Assembly: GCA_905221605.1 (NCBI GenBank)
Contig: CAJNDS010001112.1
Coordinates: forward strand, 1,194,972-1,258,971
Length of the DNA: 64,000 bases
From: Symbiodinium natans
Lineage: Eukaryota > Sar > Dinophyceae > Suessiales > Symbiodiniaceae
Direction: 5' to 3'
How positions within the stretch are numbered: position 1 is the first letter of the stretch; every line of letters begins with the position of its first letter. Shown one piece after another: positions 32,390-42,736 of this stretch. The position numbers and the translations under genes are program-made. Below the pieces are notes generated by a model, which saw only the letters and a program-made list of their open reading frames with translations, ran no database searches and was not told the origin of the DNA.

Positions 32390-35300
32390 ACCCTAAACCC
32401 TCCCAGGATCGAGTACCGAGTGTGGAATCCTTTTCGCTCCAAGTTGGGCGCCGGCATCGTGGGAGGCGAGGGTGGAACGTTGGGGACTTGCGTCAGCGGA
32501 ATCTCAGGTTGCCTTTCGAGCTGCGGGGTTGAAGCCTCAGCCCCAAAACCCTGCCGAAAACAGGAGCCTTACTCCTGAGAGTCTGCGCTCAAACGGGTGG
32601 CTTTCGAGTGCCAGCACGATGCCCGGGTTGACCTGCATTGCGGGCCCCTCTGTGCATCCGATCTTCTGAAGTCAGCTGAATCATGCCTATAGACCTTAAA
32701 GTGGCCCTAAACCCTTCCTAAACGTCACCATGGTCATCGGGGTTCTTCCTCTGCAACGTTTGCCCACGTTTGCCCACGTTTGCCCACGTTTGCCCACGTT
32801 TGCCCACGTTTGCCCACGTTTGCCCACGTTTGCCCACACTGCGTTTGCCCACGGTTTGCCCTCGCAGGTATCGGCTCCTGCCCCGTGAAGCCCGGGGCGA
32901 AGGCGTGTCGGGGTGTTGTAGGGTTCCAGGGTCAGTTTTGCCTTCCTATACCATCATCTAGAGGGCAGACCGAGAAGGATTGGGCTTCGGTGACCAGAGC
33001 TTTCAAAATCTCAAAAAACGTGAGCCTCTCGACCCCCAAAACCCTTCAGATTCCTCAGGTCCTGTACCTGGGTGGCGCCTCGGGCACCACTGTCTCTCAT
33101 GTCTCCGACATGGTCGGGCCGGAGGGCGTGGTCTATGCCGTGGAATTTTCACACCGGTCGGGCCGCGATCTCACCAACATGGCGAAGCGACGACCCAACG
33201 CCGCTGGGCTGAAAGCCCTGATGGGTCCCCCGGGGTTCGGATAGCTCGATAGCAGCAACCCGGAATCCTAAACCCTAAGCCCCAACACCTAAACTGCATT
33301 CCCTCTTCAGTTTGCCCCGTGGAGCATGGCTAGACGGGTGGCAAAAAACAACCTAAACACTAAACCGACGCACTTAGCGACCCCGCTGCGCTGTGGCTAG
33401 TCGGGTGCCAACAAAAAACCCTAAAACAAAACTCAGTTGCCCTGATGCAGAGACAGCGCCGAGTAAGTAACCCTAAGCCCGAAGCCCTCAACCACCCACC
33501 AACAAACGTTGGATTTTCAGGGCCTCCTCGGAGTTGCATCCCAGGTGGTGCCCATTGTCGAGGATGCGCGGCAGCCGCAACGATACAGACCCCTGCCCGA
33601 GAAGCCGCGTCGTGGGTTCGGGTCGCCAAAATTCCAGAGGCGTTTCTCCCCGGCCTGGGGCCTTTTCTTCTTAAGTTCCGGGTTGAAGACACAAGGGGGG
33701 CCCACGTCCCGTGGTTTGACAAGTTCGTGTTGAGATGTTCAGGCTGGTGTAGGTTCGTTATGTTTTTAGCTTTTTGTTTCGATGAGGTGTGTGGCACTTG
33801 AGCCCTGTTGCTTTGCACTAACTGAATGCCTTAAGCCGGAAAGCTCGTAGTAAGTGTAGAAACTGTAGAGCTGATTGTTGGTCCTGGTGTGTCAGACACA
33901 GGTCTTGGAAGCAGGCACAGATGCAGTGAGTCAAGCGCAGAACCCCCCAGTACCAGGCCGCGCAACACCAAACCCAAAACCCACCGCCGAAGGAATGCTG
34001 ATTGGCATGGTGGACGTGATCTTCTCTGACGTCGCCCAGCCAGACCAGGCGCGCATCGTCACGCACAATGCGGGCTTCTTCCTGAAGAACAACGGCTGGG
34101 TCATGATCTCCATCAAGGCCCGGGCTCGGAGCCGTGGGATGCTGATGCTGATCCGAAGACTGCCAATGTGAAGGGGGAATGCGAGGTAGCCCTTACGCTG
34201 CTTCAGGGAGGTCCCGGAACCCCGAAGCCCCCCCCCCCCCCCCCCCACCTAAACCCTGAACCCTAAGAAAAAAGCCCTAAACCCTAAACCCTAAACCCTA
34301 AGCCCCAAACCCTAAACCCCAAACCCTAAACCCTAAACCCTAAACCCTGAACCCTAAACCCTAAACCCTAAACCCTCAAGCCTAAACCCCGAGAGCTTGA
34401 GAGGCGAACTGCGTGGACTCCACGGCAGCGCCTGAGGCGGTCTTCGCAATGGAGATCGACAAGCTGCGTCCTTTGGCCCCAGTTGTCTGGGTTTAGGGTT
34501 GAGGGTTGAGGGTTTAGGGTTTAGGGTTTAGGGTGCAAAAAGGGTTTAGGGTTTAGGGTTAATTGTAAATTTTAACGCTACGCGACCCGCCTCGGCCCGG
34601 CCCAGCGCATCCGCGTGAGCATGGTGATTCCGCAGCGCCCAAGTCGCTGGACCCCAAGCAATAAGGGTTGGGTTTAGGGTTTGGGGTTTCGGGTTTATGG
34701 TTTATGGTTTGGGGTTTAGGTTTGAGGGTTAGTTTAGGATTGAGGGCTTAGGGCTCAAGATTTTCACGCTTTGGGGTTTAGGGTTTTTTTGGGTTTAGGG
34801 TTCAAGAGACGGTTCGGCTTGGATTGATCGTAGGCTACGGGGGGTGGGGGGGGGAAGGGCAGCGGGGGGGGGGGGGCGGGGGTGGCAGGGGGGGGGGGGG
34901 GGGGGGGAGGGGGGGGGAGGGGGGGGGAAAGGGGGGTTCAACTGCCTCTGGTCCTGGCGAACCGTCCGCTTGCGGACCTCGGTTTCCTAGGGGGGGTACC
35001 CATTTGAGGCGAAAAAAAAGGAGGGGTCTCACAACAAAACACTTCCGGTCAACGGATTTCCCTTCGTCCCGTATAGGGGAACCTATTCATGAATCATTTT
35101 TCAAAGGGTTCAAAGCACAACCCAGTGATTTCTCCCAGCCAGAAGAGAGAGGGTTTTCAGAGCATGGTGTTAAAGGATGTTGGTGTGTGTTTTTTCAAGC
35201 GACGTTGGTGTTTTTTCTTTCTTTGTGTTGTCTATTAATATTTGTTGTTTTTTCTTGTGTGCTGTTCAGACTGAGCGTGGCATGTGCGTCCCTAAACCCT

Positions 35301-35887
35301 AAACCCTAAACCCTAAACCCTAAACCCTAAACCCTAAACCCTAAACCCTAAACCCTAAACCCTAAACCCTAAACCCTAAACCCTAAACCCTAAACCCTAA
35401 ACCCTAAACCCTAAACCTGCACAGGCAAGGACGGGGTCAAACCCAAGGAGCAGCTCACTTTAGACACTCGGCTCCGATTTCAGGGTGCCGTTTCTTCCTT
35501 GGTCATAGGGTTTAGGGTTTAGGGTTTGGGTTTAGGGTTTAGGGATTTAGGGGTTGGGATGTTCCCCCGACTACTAGCAGTTCTCTATAGGGATTTCCAT
35601 AGGGTGGGGGGTACTATCCTCCCTACTAAGGGCTGTTCGCATAAGGGGGGAGCATCCCAAGTTGAGGGGTTAGGGGTTTAGGGTTTAGGGTTTAGGGATG
35701 GGAATCAGAGACGACGATGTGGCCTAAGCCTTCAAAGTTCACCTCGTAGCGGCTGTGGAGGTGTGCCTGCCTTTGAAAGTACTCTCACACGCCTCTGTGT
35801 GCATAGGAGCCATATCATCGTGACCACGCTTTGGTGGTCGGCATCTACCGGGCCAGCAAGAAAAAGAAGCTTGGCAAATCTTCTTGA
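30245..35887 (+). CDS. FBL: Fibrillarin, rRNA 2'-O-methyltransferase (14 exons, 287 aa)
   Basis: Fibrillarin is the catalytic subunit of box C/D snoRNPs in the nucleolus and uses SAM to methylate rRNA ribose. Exons: 30245-30290, 30544-30582, 30809-30877, 31330-31361, 31505-31546, 31907-31956, 32407-32465, 32868-32902, 33059-33199, 33545-33587, 33993-34117, 34404-34467, 35425-35462, 35807-35887. They total 864 nt with no frame conflict. Family blocks in order: [65 protein letters not shown] (SAM site), [84 protein letters not shown]. The usual N-terminal RGG domain is replaced by a Gly/Lys tract ([16 protein letters not shown] and on) without RGG. Donors: eight GC, four GA, one GT; every acceptor is AG|G. 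Confidence 0.97.
30441..30523. mobile_element. Short palindromic element in fibrillarin intron 1
   Basis: TCTTAGTAGGGAATGAGGG at the left pairs with CCCTCATTCCCTCACTAAGA at the right. GTTCTTAGTAGGGAA recurs at about 24177 and 63767, so the end sequence is dispersed. Confidence 0.75.
30740..30800. repeat. C-rich telomeric array before fibrillarin exon 3
   Basis: Imperfect CCCTAAA units end about eight bases before the exon at 30809. A G-rich array (30905-30937) follows the same exon. Confidence 0.9.
31980..32030. repeat. G-rich telomeric array after fibrillarin exon 6
   Basis: About six TTTAGGG units begin about 25 bases after the exon ending at 31956. Confidence 0.93.
32325..32403. repeat. 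C-rich telomeric array at the fibrillarin exon 7 acceptor
   Basis: CCCTAAA and CCCTCAA units run to within four bases of the exon start at 32407 and form the pyrimidine tract. Confidence 0.96.
32757..32850. repeat. 10-bp tandem repeat TTTGCCCACG
   Basis: Eight near-perfect copies and a degenerate tail lie directly before fibrillarin exon 8 (acceptor at 32867). This is a non-telomeric repeat in the same acceptor-side position. Confidence 0.95.
34245..34392. repeat. C-rich telomeric array before fibrillarin exon 12
   Basis: About twenty CCCTAAA-type units end about 11 bases before the exon at 34404. Confidence 0.96.
34488..34805. repeat. G-rich telomeric arrays after fibrillarin exon 12
   Basis: TTTAGGG units at 34488-34560 and degenerate ones at 34670-34805 begin about 20 bases after the exon ending at 34467. 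A poly-G-rich run follows at 34840-34935. Confidence 0.93.
34840..34938. repeat. Poly-G low-complexity run
   Basis: Long G runs are broken by single A, C or T bases in fibrillarin intron 12. The region may form quadruplexes or be an assembly problem. Confidence 0.9.
35288..35418. repeat. Long perfect C-rich telomeric array before fibrillarin exon 13
   Basis: About eighteen perfect CCCTAAA units end six bases before the exon at 35425. A G-rich array (35505-35560) follows that 38-nt exon, so the exon is bracketed by arrays in mirrored orientation. Confidence 0.98.
35563..35658. mobile_element. MITE-like hairpin, GGATGTTCCCCC family
   Basis: GGGATGTTCCCCC at the left pairs with GGGGGGAGCATCCC at the right. 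Related copies lie at 52640-52735 (reversed) and 58352-58446. Confidence 0.8.
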
Positions 35888-37179
35888 GGACGGTCTTCTG
35901 CCTCAAGGCTTCTGCCCTCCCCAACCCAAAGCCCTGAACCCGAAACCTTGAAACCCCAAAAGGAACCCAGGCGCCAAACCACGGAAGCAGCATCGCACCC
36001 CATAAGGATAACCACTTGATCCCCAAGCTCAAACCCTCCGCCACCCAAGGAAAGAGTGAGGGACCAGGCCCGTGTGCTGGTAGCCGCAGGAGGAAGCCAC
36101 GTCCTGGGAGAAGTGGCGCGGACGACATTCTTAAGGGGTTGTCAGGCGAAAGGGGTTTAAGGTTCAAAAGGGAGATTCGCCGAAATTCATACGGCTTTAC
36201 CGTTTTTAGGTTTTCACAGGGCTTCTAGGATTTCAACGGTTTGGGATTCGCCAAGTGGCTTCCTTCTTGGCAAGCGGCCCTTTTGAGTACCCTCCCGGAA
36301 AACCTGTGGCCAGAGAGTGGCCCTCCCGTCATATTTTCATTCGCAGGGCCCTATCGGGATACAGACCTGATGATTTGTGGACCAGTGCCATGAAGCCTGT
36401 GCCTTTCCTGTACTTAGCAACTTGATCGTTCGAGCGGAGACTGTGTTTCAGAGCTGTGCGAGAGGCACGAAAAAGCCAGCAGGGCACCGCTTTAGGGTTT
36501 AGGGTTTAGGGTTTAGGGTTTTTGTGGACGCCCTTTAGAAGACCTTCAGGGCGGTGTTTTAGCTTCTGGCTCGTTTTCTGCTGGCAGTCATTAAGTCCGG
36601 TTTCCTATCGGGTTTAGGCTTTAGGGTTTGTTTCAAGCCGTGCTTTTTAGCCGACCTCAGCTGCACCGATGCACGACCACAGATGCCCTAAACGCCTAGA
36701 CACATTCTATTGTGCTACTGCTATATTACTATAATACTATACTATTTGATATTACTTTATTACTATGTGATGGTGAAAGTCAGAGGTCTGGGGGAAGCTG
36801 CGAAGTGTCCTTAGCCAGTGCTTTTGTGGCTTGAACACGAAGATGCTGACAACCCGATTGGCTTTCCACGCGCAGATACGCGGCCGCCACAGCGCCCACA
36901 GCGATTCCGGTGCAGCCCATGAGCATGCAGGACCTGGCAAGGTTTTGAATTTCGGTGTGGGTTTTTGCGGGGGGCTCGCGTTGAGGGGTTAAAGCCACCG
37001 GGCCCCAAAGAAACAGAACCTCTAAAGGCCTGAAGTTCTGCTAGCCTCGTGCAGGTCTTTGGTATCGTTGTAAGGAAAGAGGCGCTCTAGCGACCGGCAG
37101 GGTTTGCGGTCAGGCAACATGGGACTCTAATTTCAAGCGAAAGGGAGGGCGGGCTGAGAAGGAGAAGAAGGAAGAAGAC

Positions 37180-37245
37180 AAAGAAGAAGAAGAAGAAGAA
37201 GAAGAAGAAGAAGAAGAAGAAGAAGAAGAAGAAGAAGAAGAAGAA

Positions 37246-37293
<48 letters not shown>

Positions 37294-37565
37294 AAGAAGA
37301 AGAAGAAGAAGAAGAAGAAGAAGAAGAACATAAGCAGAGCAGAAGCAGAAGCAGAAGCATAAGCATAAGCAGAGCAGAAGGCAGCAGAAGCAGAAGCAGA
37401 AGCAGCAGCAGCAGCAGCAGAAGAAGAAGAAGAATAAGAAGAAGAAGAAGAAGAAGAAGAAAGAAGAAGAAGAAGAAGAAGAAGAAGAAGAAGAAGAAGA
37501 AGAAGAAGAAGAAGAAGAAGAAGAAGAAGAAGAATAAGAAGAAGAAGAAGATAAAGATAGAGAGC
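37180..37565. repeat. (GAA)n purine tract, about 380 bp
   Basis: Nearly uninterrupted GAA/AAG with GCA and GAG variants in the middle. The plus strand is almost pure purine, a composition able to form triplex DNA. The long poly-Ser/Leu/Phe frames on the minus strand come from this repeat. Confidence 0.98.
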
Positions 37566-38394
37566 GAGAGAGAGAGAGGAAGGAAGAAGGAAGAGACTGT
37601 GTGTGAGAGACAGCAGATAAGCCCGACGGGCGCGGAAGGGCGATCCCAGTAGTAGAAGAAGCAAGAATAACAAGAGGGAGAGAGGAAGGGAGAACGGCTT
37701 GTATGGTTGGTGGACGAGGCGGTGGGGCAGGTATTTCCTTCGAGTTTTTACTTACAGGAGTATAACAGGATCCTTGCGCAGTGTTGTAGTCATGCTCTGC
37801 GTGCAACACTTGCATCCTTTTCGCTTGTCAGGGTCGCCTTGTAACAGGTTGCCAAGTGGCGTGTGTGATGGAGCAGAGCCGTTAGCGTGTGCTGCCATCA
37901 CAGCTGCCTGCCTATCGCTTCCATAGTCAACATCTTGGGATGTGCCACTTGCTGTAAAACTTTGCGCAGCACTGCCAGATAGCAAATGTCAGTGGCGCCA
38001 CTCACGCATGTGATGCCCGCGAGGCCCACATCCAGGCTCAGATCCAGTTTCAGGCGTGGGGCTGTTGTTTGGATCGTGCCTTGTGCAGAGCGTGGGTTGG
38101 CACAGGAGCAGACTTTTTCCGAATGCGAAAACGGCAGCTGATAGCCACTGCTTCCGATGGCTCGGCCCAAGGGTGCCCCAGAGCTGGTCTTCGTAGCATG
38201 CGCAATGAAGGATGGCACGAAGCAGAGCATGCAGAGAGTCCGCAGCAGTGCAGGCTAGTCAACAGCAGTGCAGTAGAGAGGCGAAGCGAGCAAGCATAGG
38301 CAGGTTTCAAGGTGAGACATCCTGGGCCACCCAGCTGTTTCATCATGGTCGACCAACCTGAAGGCCTAGGGCCTTCTGTCATGATTGTTTTTCT

Positions 38395-38653
38395 TCTTCT
38401 CAATATTAATATACATGTTGTTTATTTATTTATTTATGTATTTATTTATTTATTGTTATTATTGTTATTCTTGTTGTTACTATTATTGTTATTATTGTTA
38501 TTATTGTTATTATTGTTATTATTGTTATTATTGTTATTATTGTTATTATTGTTATTATTGTTATTATTGTTATTATTGTTATTATTGTTATTATTGTTAT
38601 TATTGTTATTATTGTTATTATTGTTATGAAAATAGTAATAATAATAATTATGA

Positions 38654-38697
<44 letters not shown>

Positions 38698-38755
38698 TTC
38701 CTTTTTTAAAAAATGTTTGTGTTTTTATTTTTTGTCATAAATTATTATTGTAGAG
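38395..38755. repeat. (TTATTG)n and (TTA)n tract, about 350 bp
   Basis: A TTATTATTG-type repeat switches to ATTATT. Poly-Leu and poly-Tyr-Cys frames across it are artefacts. Confidence 0.98.
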
Positions 38756-38929
38756 ACATCCAACAATGTCAGTTGCTCTTTAGGCCCCCGCCTGGGAGCC
38801 TTGCCGCGGGGCTACATGGAGCCACTCGTCACGTTGTTGACACAGGGCCTTCGACGAGGCCGGAAGTTGCGATGTAGCTTGAAGCGGTGGGGTTTCCAGT
38901 GGGTCTGGTTCCGGGCTTCGAAGTTGTAA

Positions 38930-39003
38930 ACCCTAAACCCTAAACCCTAAACCCTAAACCCTAAACCCTAAACCCTAAACCCTAAACCCTAAACCCTAAA
39001 CCC
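38930..39003. repeat. C-rich telomeric array
   Basis: About ten perfect CCCTAAA units lie directly upstream of the first candidate exon of the acidic gene. Confidence 0.97.
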
Positions 39004-39018
39004 GTAGCCCTGGGAGGC

Positions 39019-40853
39019 ATGGCGGAACCCGACCCAGGAAGCCAGGACTTGCCTGGGCCAGAGGACGAGGAGGCGGCGACCACCCAGGAGGCTCCGACCT
39101 CTGAGACCCATATAAGGGTTTACGAAAATAGGGGACCAAAATTTCGAGCCCCAAAGAGTAGGATCCCTTCATCATATGGACCCCAAGAAGGTAGCCCGTA
39201 ATTTCGGTTAAACCCGTATTAATGCTCCCCCCAAAGCCGTGGAGGATCCTCGCAGCCCCACGGAAGAGCGCCACGACGAGGCCGCACCGCCTTCGGACCC
39301 TGAGCCGCCGTTGGAGGAAGCCGAGGCCGAGGCGGCTGGTCAGGAGGCCCTGAGCCTTGGGCGAAGGGCTTTGGAGCAAGTCTTGGGGTGTCGGGGGCGA
39401 AGGGCTTAGCTCAGCCTGCAACTGAGGCTTTTTTTGGGGGGGGGAGGGGAGACCTCACAAGAGCTCACTTTCTTCAACGTATCCTGGGATCAGCTGCCGA
39501 GGATCCGTAGAGAGGACGAGGAGGAGGAGGACGACGACGATGGCACCTATGTGAGAAGTGGTTCCAGAGGAGAGGTCGAAGTGCTGGACGTGAACTTCTG
39601 TGGCCGGGCACGAAGGCGCTGCAGTAGGACTGACTGAGGTTGTTGAGCTTCTCTTTTTTCTTTGAACGCTGAACATGATGTGAATGGCCGGCTTCTCAAA
39701 CACGGAGGCGCTTGGCCCGGCACGCGCGCCGGGCACGAATACCTCTGGTCTCCCGGGCGCTGGTTGTGGAGGAGGAGTTCGTGGATGTGGACGAGGTCAC
39801 GAACGAAGTCCACGATGCCGAGCCAGACCGCACCTTGCACATGGAGGTGTCGAGCGACGAGGCCGACGTAGCGGTGGCAACGCGGCGCAGGCAGCGTGGG
39901 GAGCGCCCGGCATCTTCCGCGCCTGTGGCTCGGAGTGCCGCGCTGAGCATCAACAACGGCCGCCAGGTACGCCTTGAAAGGCCCAAAGTCAAGGCCAGGC
40001 CCAAGCGAAGGGCCCAAAACTCCGCCTCCGCGGGCTCCGCGGGCTCTGCCGGCTCCGCGGGCTCTGCCGGCTCCGCGGGCTCGGCCAGCAGACGAGGCCA
40101 TGACAGCTTCGACACGCTGCCCACCTCTTCCACGGAACGGCTGGAGAGCAACGGCTGGGGTGCAGCTGGCTGCTTACCCAGTTGTGAGCTTGTTTTGTGG
40201 TTGGTGAGAGTATGAGTGGCACTCGCTGTCCCTATGCCCCGAGAGGCCCTCAGCAGCTGAAGCCCTAAAGTCCTCAAGCTCTTCAAGCCCCTGAGTGACT
40301 CTGTGAGCGACGGAAAGGCTTCGAGGGCCAGCCATCCCCCTCCAGCTGGATGTGGCCAGATGAAGAAGAATCGAGCGTCAACGCCTTGCCGCCTTTGCTG
40401 CAGGCCCCGCGGTTCCGCAAACGAACCATCTTGCGGATCAAAATGTTACAGACCCGAATTTTTTGTACCCTGAGCTCATAAGGAACCGGCCCGCAATAGA
40501 GGCCCTGAAGGGGTGTTGTGGAACAGCCTCCAGGTGCCGCTGTCGCCAGAGCACGCGAGCCCTGCCGAGGAGCTGGTCGCGTAGTCATGGCTATGTCGAT
40601 TCGTCCCCAGCTGCCGCAGACATGTCTTGCCCTGTTATGTCCCCAGGAAGTATCTGCAGGTGAAGACCCCCCCCATGAATCCCCCATGAATGCGACCAAA
40701 TGCCCTGGAGGACGGCATGGACCACTCCCTGCCCGACTCGTGGTTCCAAGACCCGGAGGACGCGGAGGTCACCACCACAACCTCTGGCGATGCCGTGGAG
40801 GGCACTGGCCCCTCAGCTGAAAGAGCCCGATCGCCCTTAGGCCCTGCATCCTA
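39019..40853 (+). CDS. Acidic, probably disordered protein (exon set, unknown)
   Basis: A start at 39019 (MAEPDPGSQDLPGPEDEEAA) is followed by same-strand blocks with strong acidic bias. They are 39241-39345 (EERHDEAAPPSDPEPPLEEA), about 39505-39600 (REDEEEEDDDDGTYV, then EVEVLDVNFC), about 39760-39966 (LVVEEEFVDVDEVTNEVHDA, ending at a GTACGC donor), about 40098-40163 (HDSFDTLPTSSTERLESNGW), about 40310-40422 (GFEGQPSPSSWMWPDEEESS) and about 40700-40853 (LPDSWFQDPEDAEVTTTTSG, stop at 40851). No family is recognised. Exon ends are approximate and the blocks could belong to more than one gene. A Gly-Ser-Ala coding repeat lies at 40020-40090. Confidence 0.5.
39114..39218. mobile_element. MITE-like hairpin, GGGTTTGCGA family
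   Basis: GGGTTTACGAAAATAGGGG at the left pairs with CCGTAATTTCGGTTAAACCC at the right. It lies in the first intron of the acidic gene. Confidence 0.72.
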
Positions 40854-41255
40854 AGCTCGAAACCCTAAACCCCATGAGGGCCCAGCAAGCCACTGAGGCC
40901 TCTCCGTGATCTACGTGGAGCCCGTGAGGCCTGGTGTGGAGTGGGCATGCCAAGTGCAGAGGTAGAGAGCATGCTGAGCACCCCTTTGGATGAAGACAGC
41001 CAAGCAAAGAAAAGGGTTTCGGGTTAGGGTTTAGGTCCCAGTTGATAAAAAAAGAGTTTAGGGTTTAGGGAAAAGGGTTAGCTGAAGCGAAGACAGGAGT
41101 CGACTTTGGATCAAGTCGGCCAGCCAGGAAAGGGTATGCGGGCACACGAAAGTTTGAGAGCCGTGCGACAAGGAACACCAGAACACAGGGCCTTGGAACT
41201 CCCTACGTACCTCCCAACAAAAGCCGCTAAGAGCCGTAGACCCCCTTAAACAGCT

Positions 41256-42435
41256 AGGGCATACCTTGCCCAGTTTGGGTAAGAATACCACCAGTCAACC
41301 CATTAGACGATCTTTCCTATACTCCCCCCTACACTCCACCCAATATATCACTACTACTTCCCCAGTATCAATACAAGTATAGGAATAACCAATTACCCCA
41401 TCTATATTCTCTAAGATGGTATTATTAGCCAAACTGGGCAAGGGGTTCCTCATCGAATTTGGTTCAGGGTTTAGGGTTAAGGGTTTCGCATTTGCTTAAT
41501 CTTCTCGGATTCTTCAAGCATGTTGTAACTATGCTGTAATTATAATATATAACTGGTTATGCAGTATAATTACATTATAACTATGCTGGCGCGAGGAGAC
41601 TATCTATTTAGAATTTTGAACTATCATCTCACCTCAGAACTCTGTTGTTTCTTCTAAATATTCACAAGGTAAATTATTATTCCTTTTTACTCGGTATTGT
41701 AGGTAGTATATTATTGCAAGGAATATATGATGAACTCTTTGATAATAATAAAAATAACCACATAAAAAATCTTTGAAACAATTCTTCTTCTCCTGATGCC
41801 ATTGATAGAAGTCAAACGTATCTAGGTTCTCATACATGGTTTTCATTTCAATATGTAACTCAAGTGTATAATCTTTCTTTTGAACATCATCTCGCATTAT
41901 TTCATGAACTTCATCATATTCTGGATATTTGCTTAACTTAGCAAAGGGTATTGTATAATCATCAAACAAGTTTCTTAACTTACAGCATTTGTCACAACCA
42001 TAGTAATCTACAATCTGATTTTTAAAGCTATGTAAGACATCGCATTTGCCTAGTAATATTTTCTGTATGTTCTTAACTGGGTTACACTTATCGCATCTAT
42101 TGAAATAGTTAAATTTGGATATCTGATTATACAAATATGTTTCATCATATCCACCCTCACTTTCATATTCTCTCATTTTCACTGTCACTCATTTCCACGA
42201 TAATATATAAGTTGTTATTTCTTTAAGTCATTTTCCTCAGAATATAATATTATTTTCTTAAGGCTTACTGGATCACGGTTTATTTGACAGACTTGTTTAA
42301 GCATTCGGAATACTTGTATTGATAATGGGGAAGTAGTAGTGATATATTGGGTGGAGTGTAGGGGGGAGTATAGGAAAGATCGTCTAATGGGTTGACTGGT
42401 GGTATCATTACCCAAACAGGGCAAGGTATGCTCTA
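41256..42435. mobile_element. AT-rich DNA element with terminal inverted repeats of about 125 bp
   Basis: The left end from TAGGGCATACCTTGCCC (about 41257) to about 41385 is nearly the exact reverse complement of the right end, about 42317-42434. CTTAAAC occurs just outside both ends (41246-41252 and 42437-42443) and may be the target-site duplication. The inside is strikingly AT-rich compared with the surroundings and has no telomeric repeats. A shorter inverted copy of the terminal motif (CCAAACTGGGCAAGGGG, about 41431) lies inside the left arm, suggesting a nested smaller element. Confidence 0.88.
41634..42188 (-). CDS. Unknown 184-aa protein inside the AT-rich element
   Basis: The frame starts MTVKMREYESEGGYDETYLY and ends CEYLEETTEF. 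It is rich in Asn, Lys, Tyr, Phe, Asp and Cys and uses AT-rich codons, unlike every other gene in the window. Two cysteine pairs (NRCDKCNPV and GCDKCCKLRN) could bind a metal. I see no DDE transposase or other known motif. As the only sizeable frame between the inverted repeats it may be the element's own product or cargo. A source such as an AT-rich virus or parasite is only a guess. Confidence 0.65.
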   Translation of the reverse strand: MTVKMREYESEGGYDETYLYNQISKFNYFNRCDKCNPVKNIQKILLGKCDVLHSFKNQIVDYYGCDKCCKLRNLFDDYTIPFAKLSKYPEYDEVHEIMRDDVQKKDYTLELHIEMKTMYENLDTFDFYQWHQEKKNCFKDFLCGYFYYYQRVHHIFLAIIYYLQYRVKRNNNLPCEYLEETTEF

Positions 42436-42459
42436 ACTTAAACCGCCTTCGAACAAACC

Positions 42460-42620
42460 CTAAACCCTAAACCCTAAACCCTAAACCCTAAACCCTAAAC
42501 CCTAAACCCTAAACCCTAAACCCTAAACCCTAAACCCTAAACCCTAAACCCTAAACCCTAAACCCCAAACCCTAAACCCTAAACCCTACACAAACCTAAG
42601 CCCTAAACCCTTAGTGAAGC
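42460..42620. repeat. Long C-rich telomeric array
   Basis: More than twenty CCCTAAA units begin about 25 bases after the right end of the AT-rich element. Confidence 0.98.
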
Positions 42621-42636
42621 GGTTTTTTTGGCTCTT

Positions 42637-42736
42637 CTGGGCCGCAAGAAGGCCGGGAATGGAGCCTCGCCACTGCCGCCAGTGCCATTCGGCCTTCTCC
42701 ATGGGCGAGCTGCGCTCCGCGGAGAGAAGTCCAAGA
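42637..42736 (+). other. Possible exon between two telomeric arrays
   Basis: ATG at 42659 opens MEPRHCRQCHSAFSMGELRS, with a CxxC pair. It sits between C-rich arrays at 42460-42620 and 42737-42835. It could be the first exon of an unknown gene. Confidence 0.25.

Larger units (their letters stand above)
35890..38925. other. Region without a recognised gene, rich in simple repeats
   Basis: A G-rich telomeric array lies at 36490-36522 and two long microsatellites at 37180-37565 and 38395-38750. No convincing exons were found between them. Confidence 0.5.

Noticed and set aside
34840-35309. The Gly-rich frame over the poly-G run.
   Set aside because: It is a low-complexity translation within fibrillarin intron 12.
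37087-37815. Long Ser/Phe/Leu frames on the minus strand.
   Set aside because: They are translations of the (GAA)n microsatellite.
38312-38753. Poly-Leu and poly-Tyr-Cys frames.
   Set aside because: They are translations of the (TTATTG)n microsatellite.
39003-39012. A second spliced-leader relic (CCGTAGCC after a telomeric array).
   Set aside because: Only eight bases match and the following bases differ. It is probably a telomeric unit variant.
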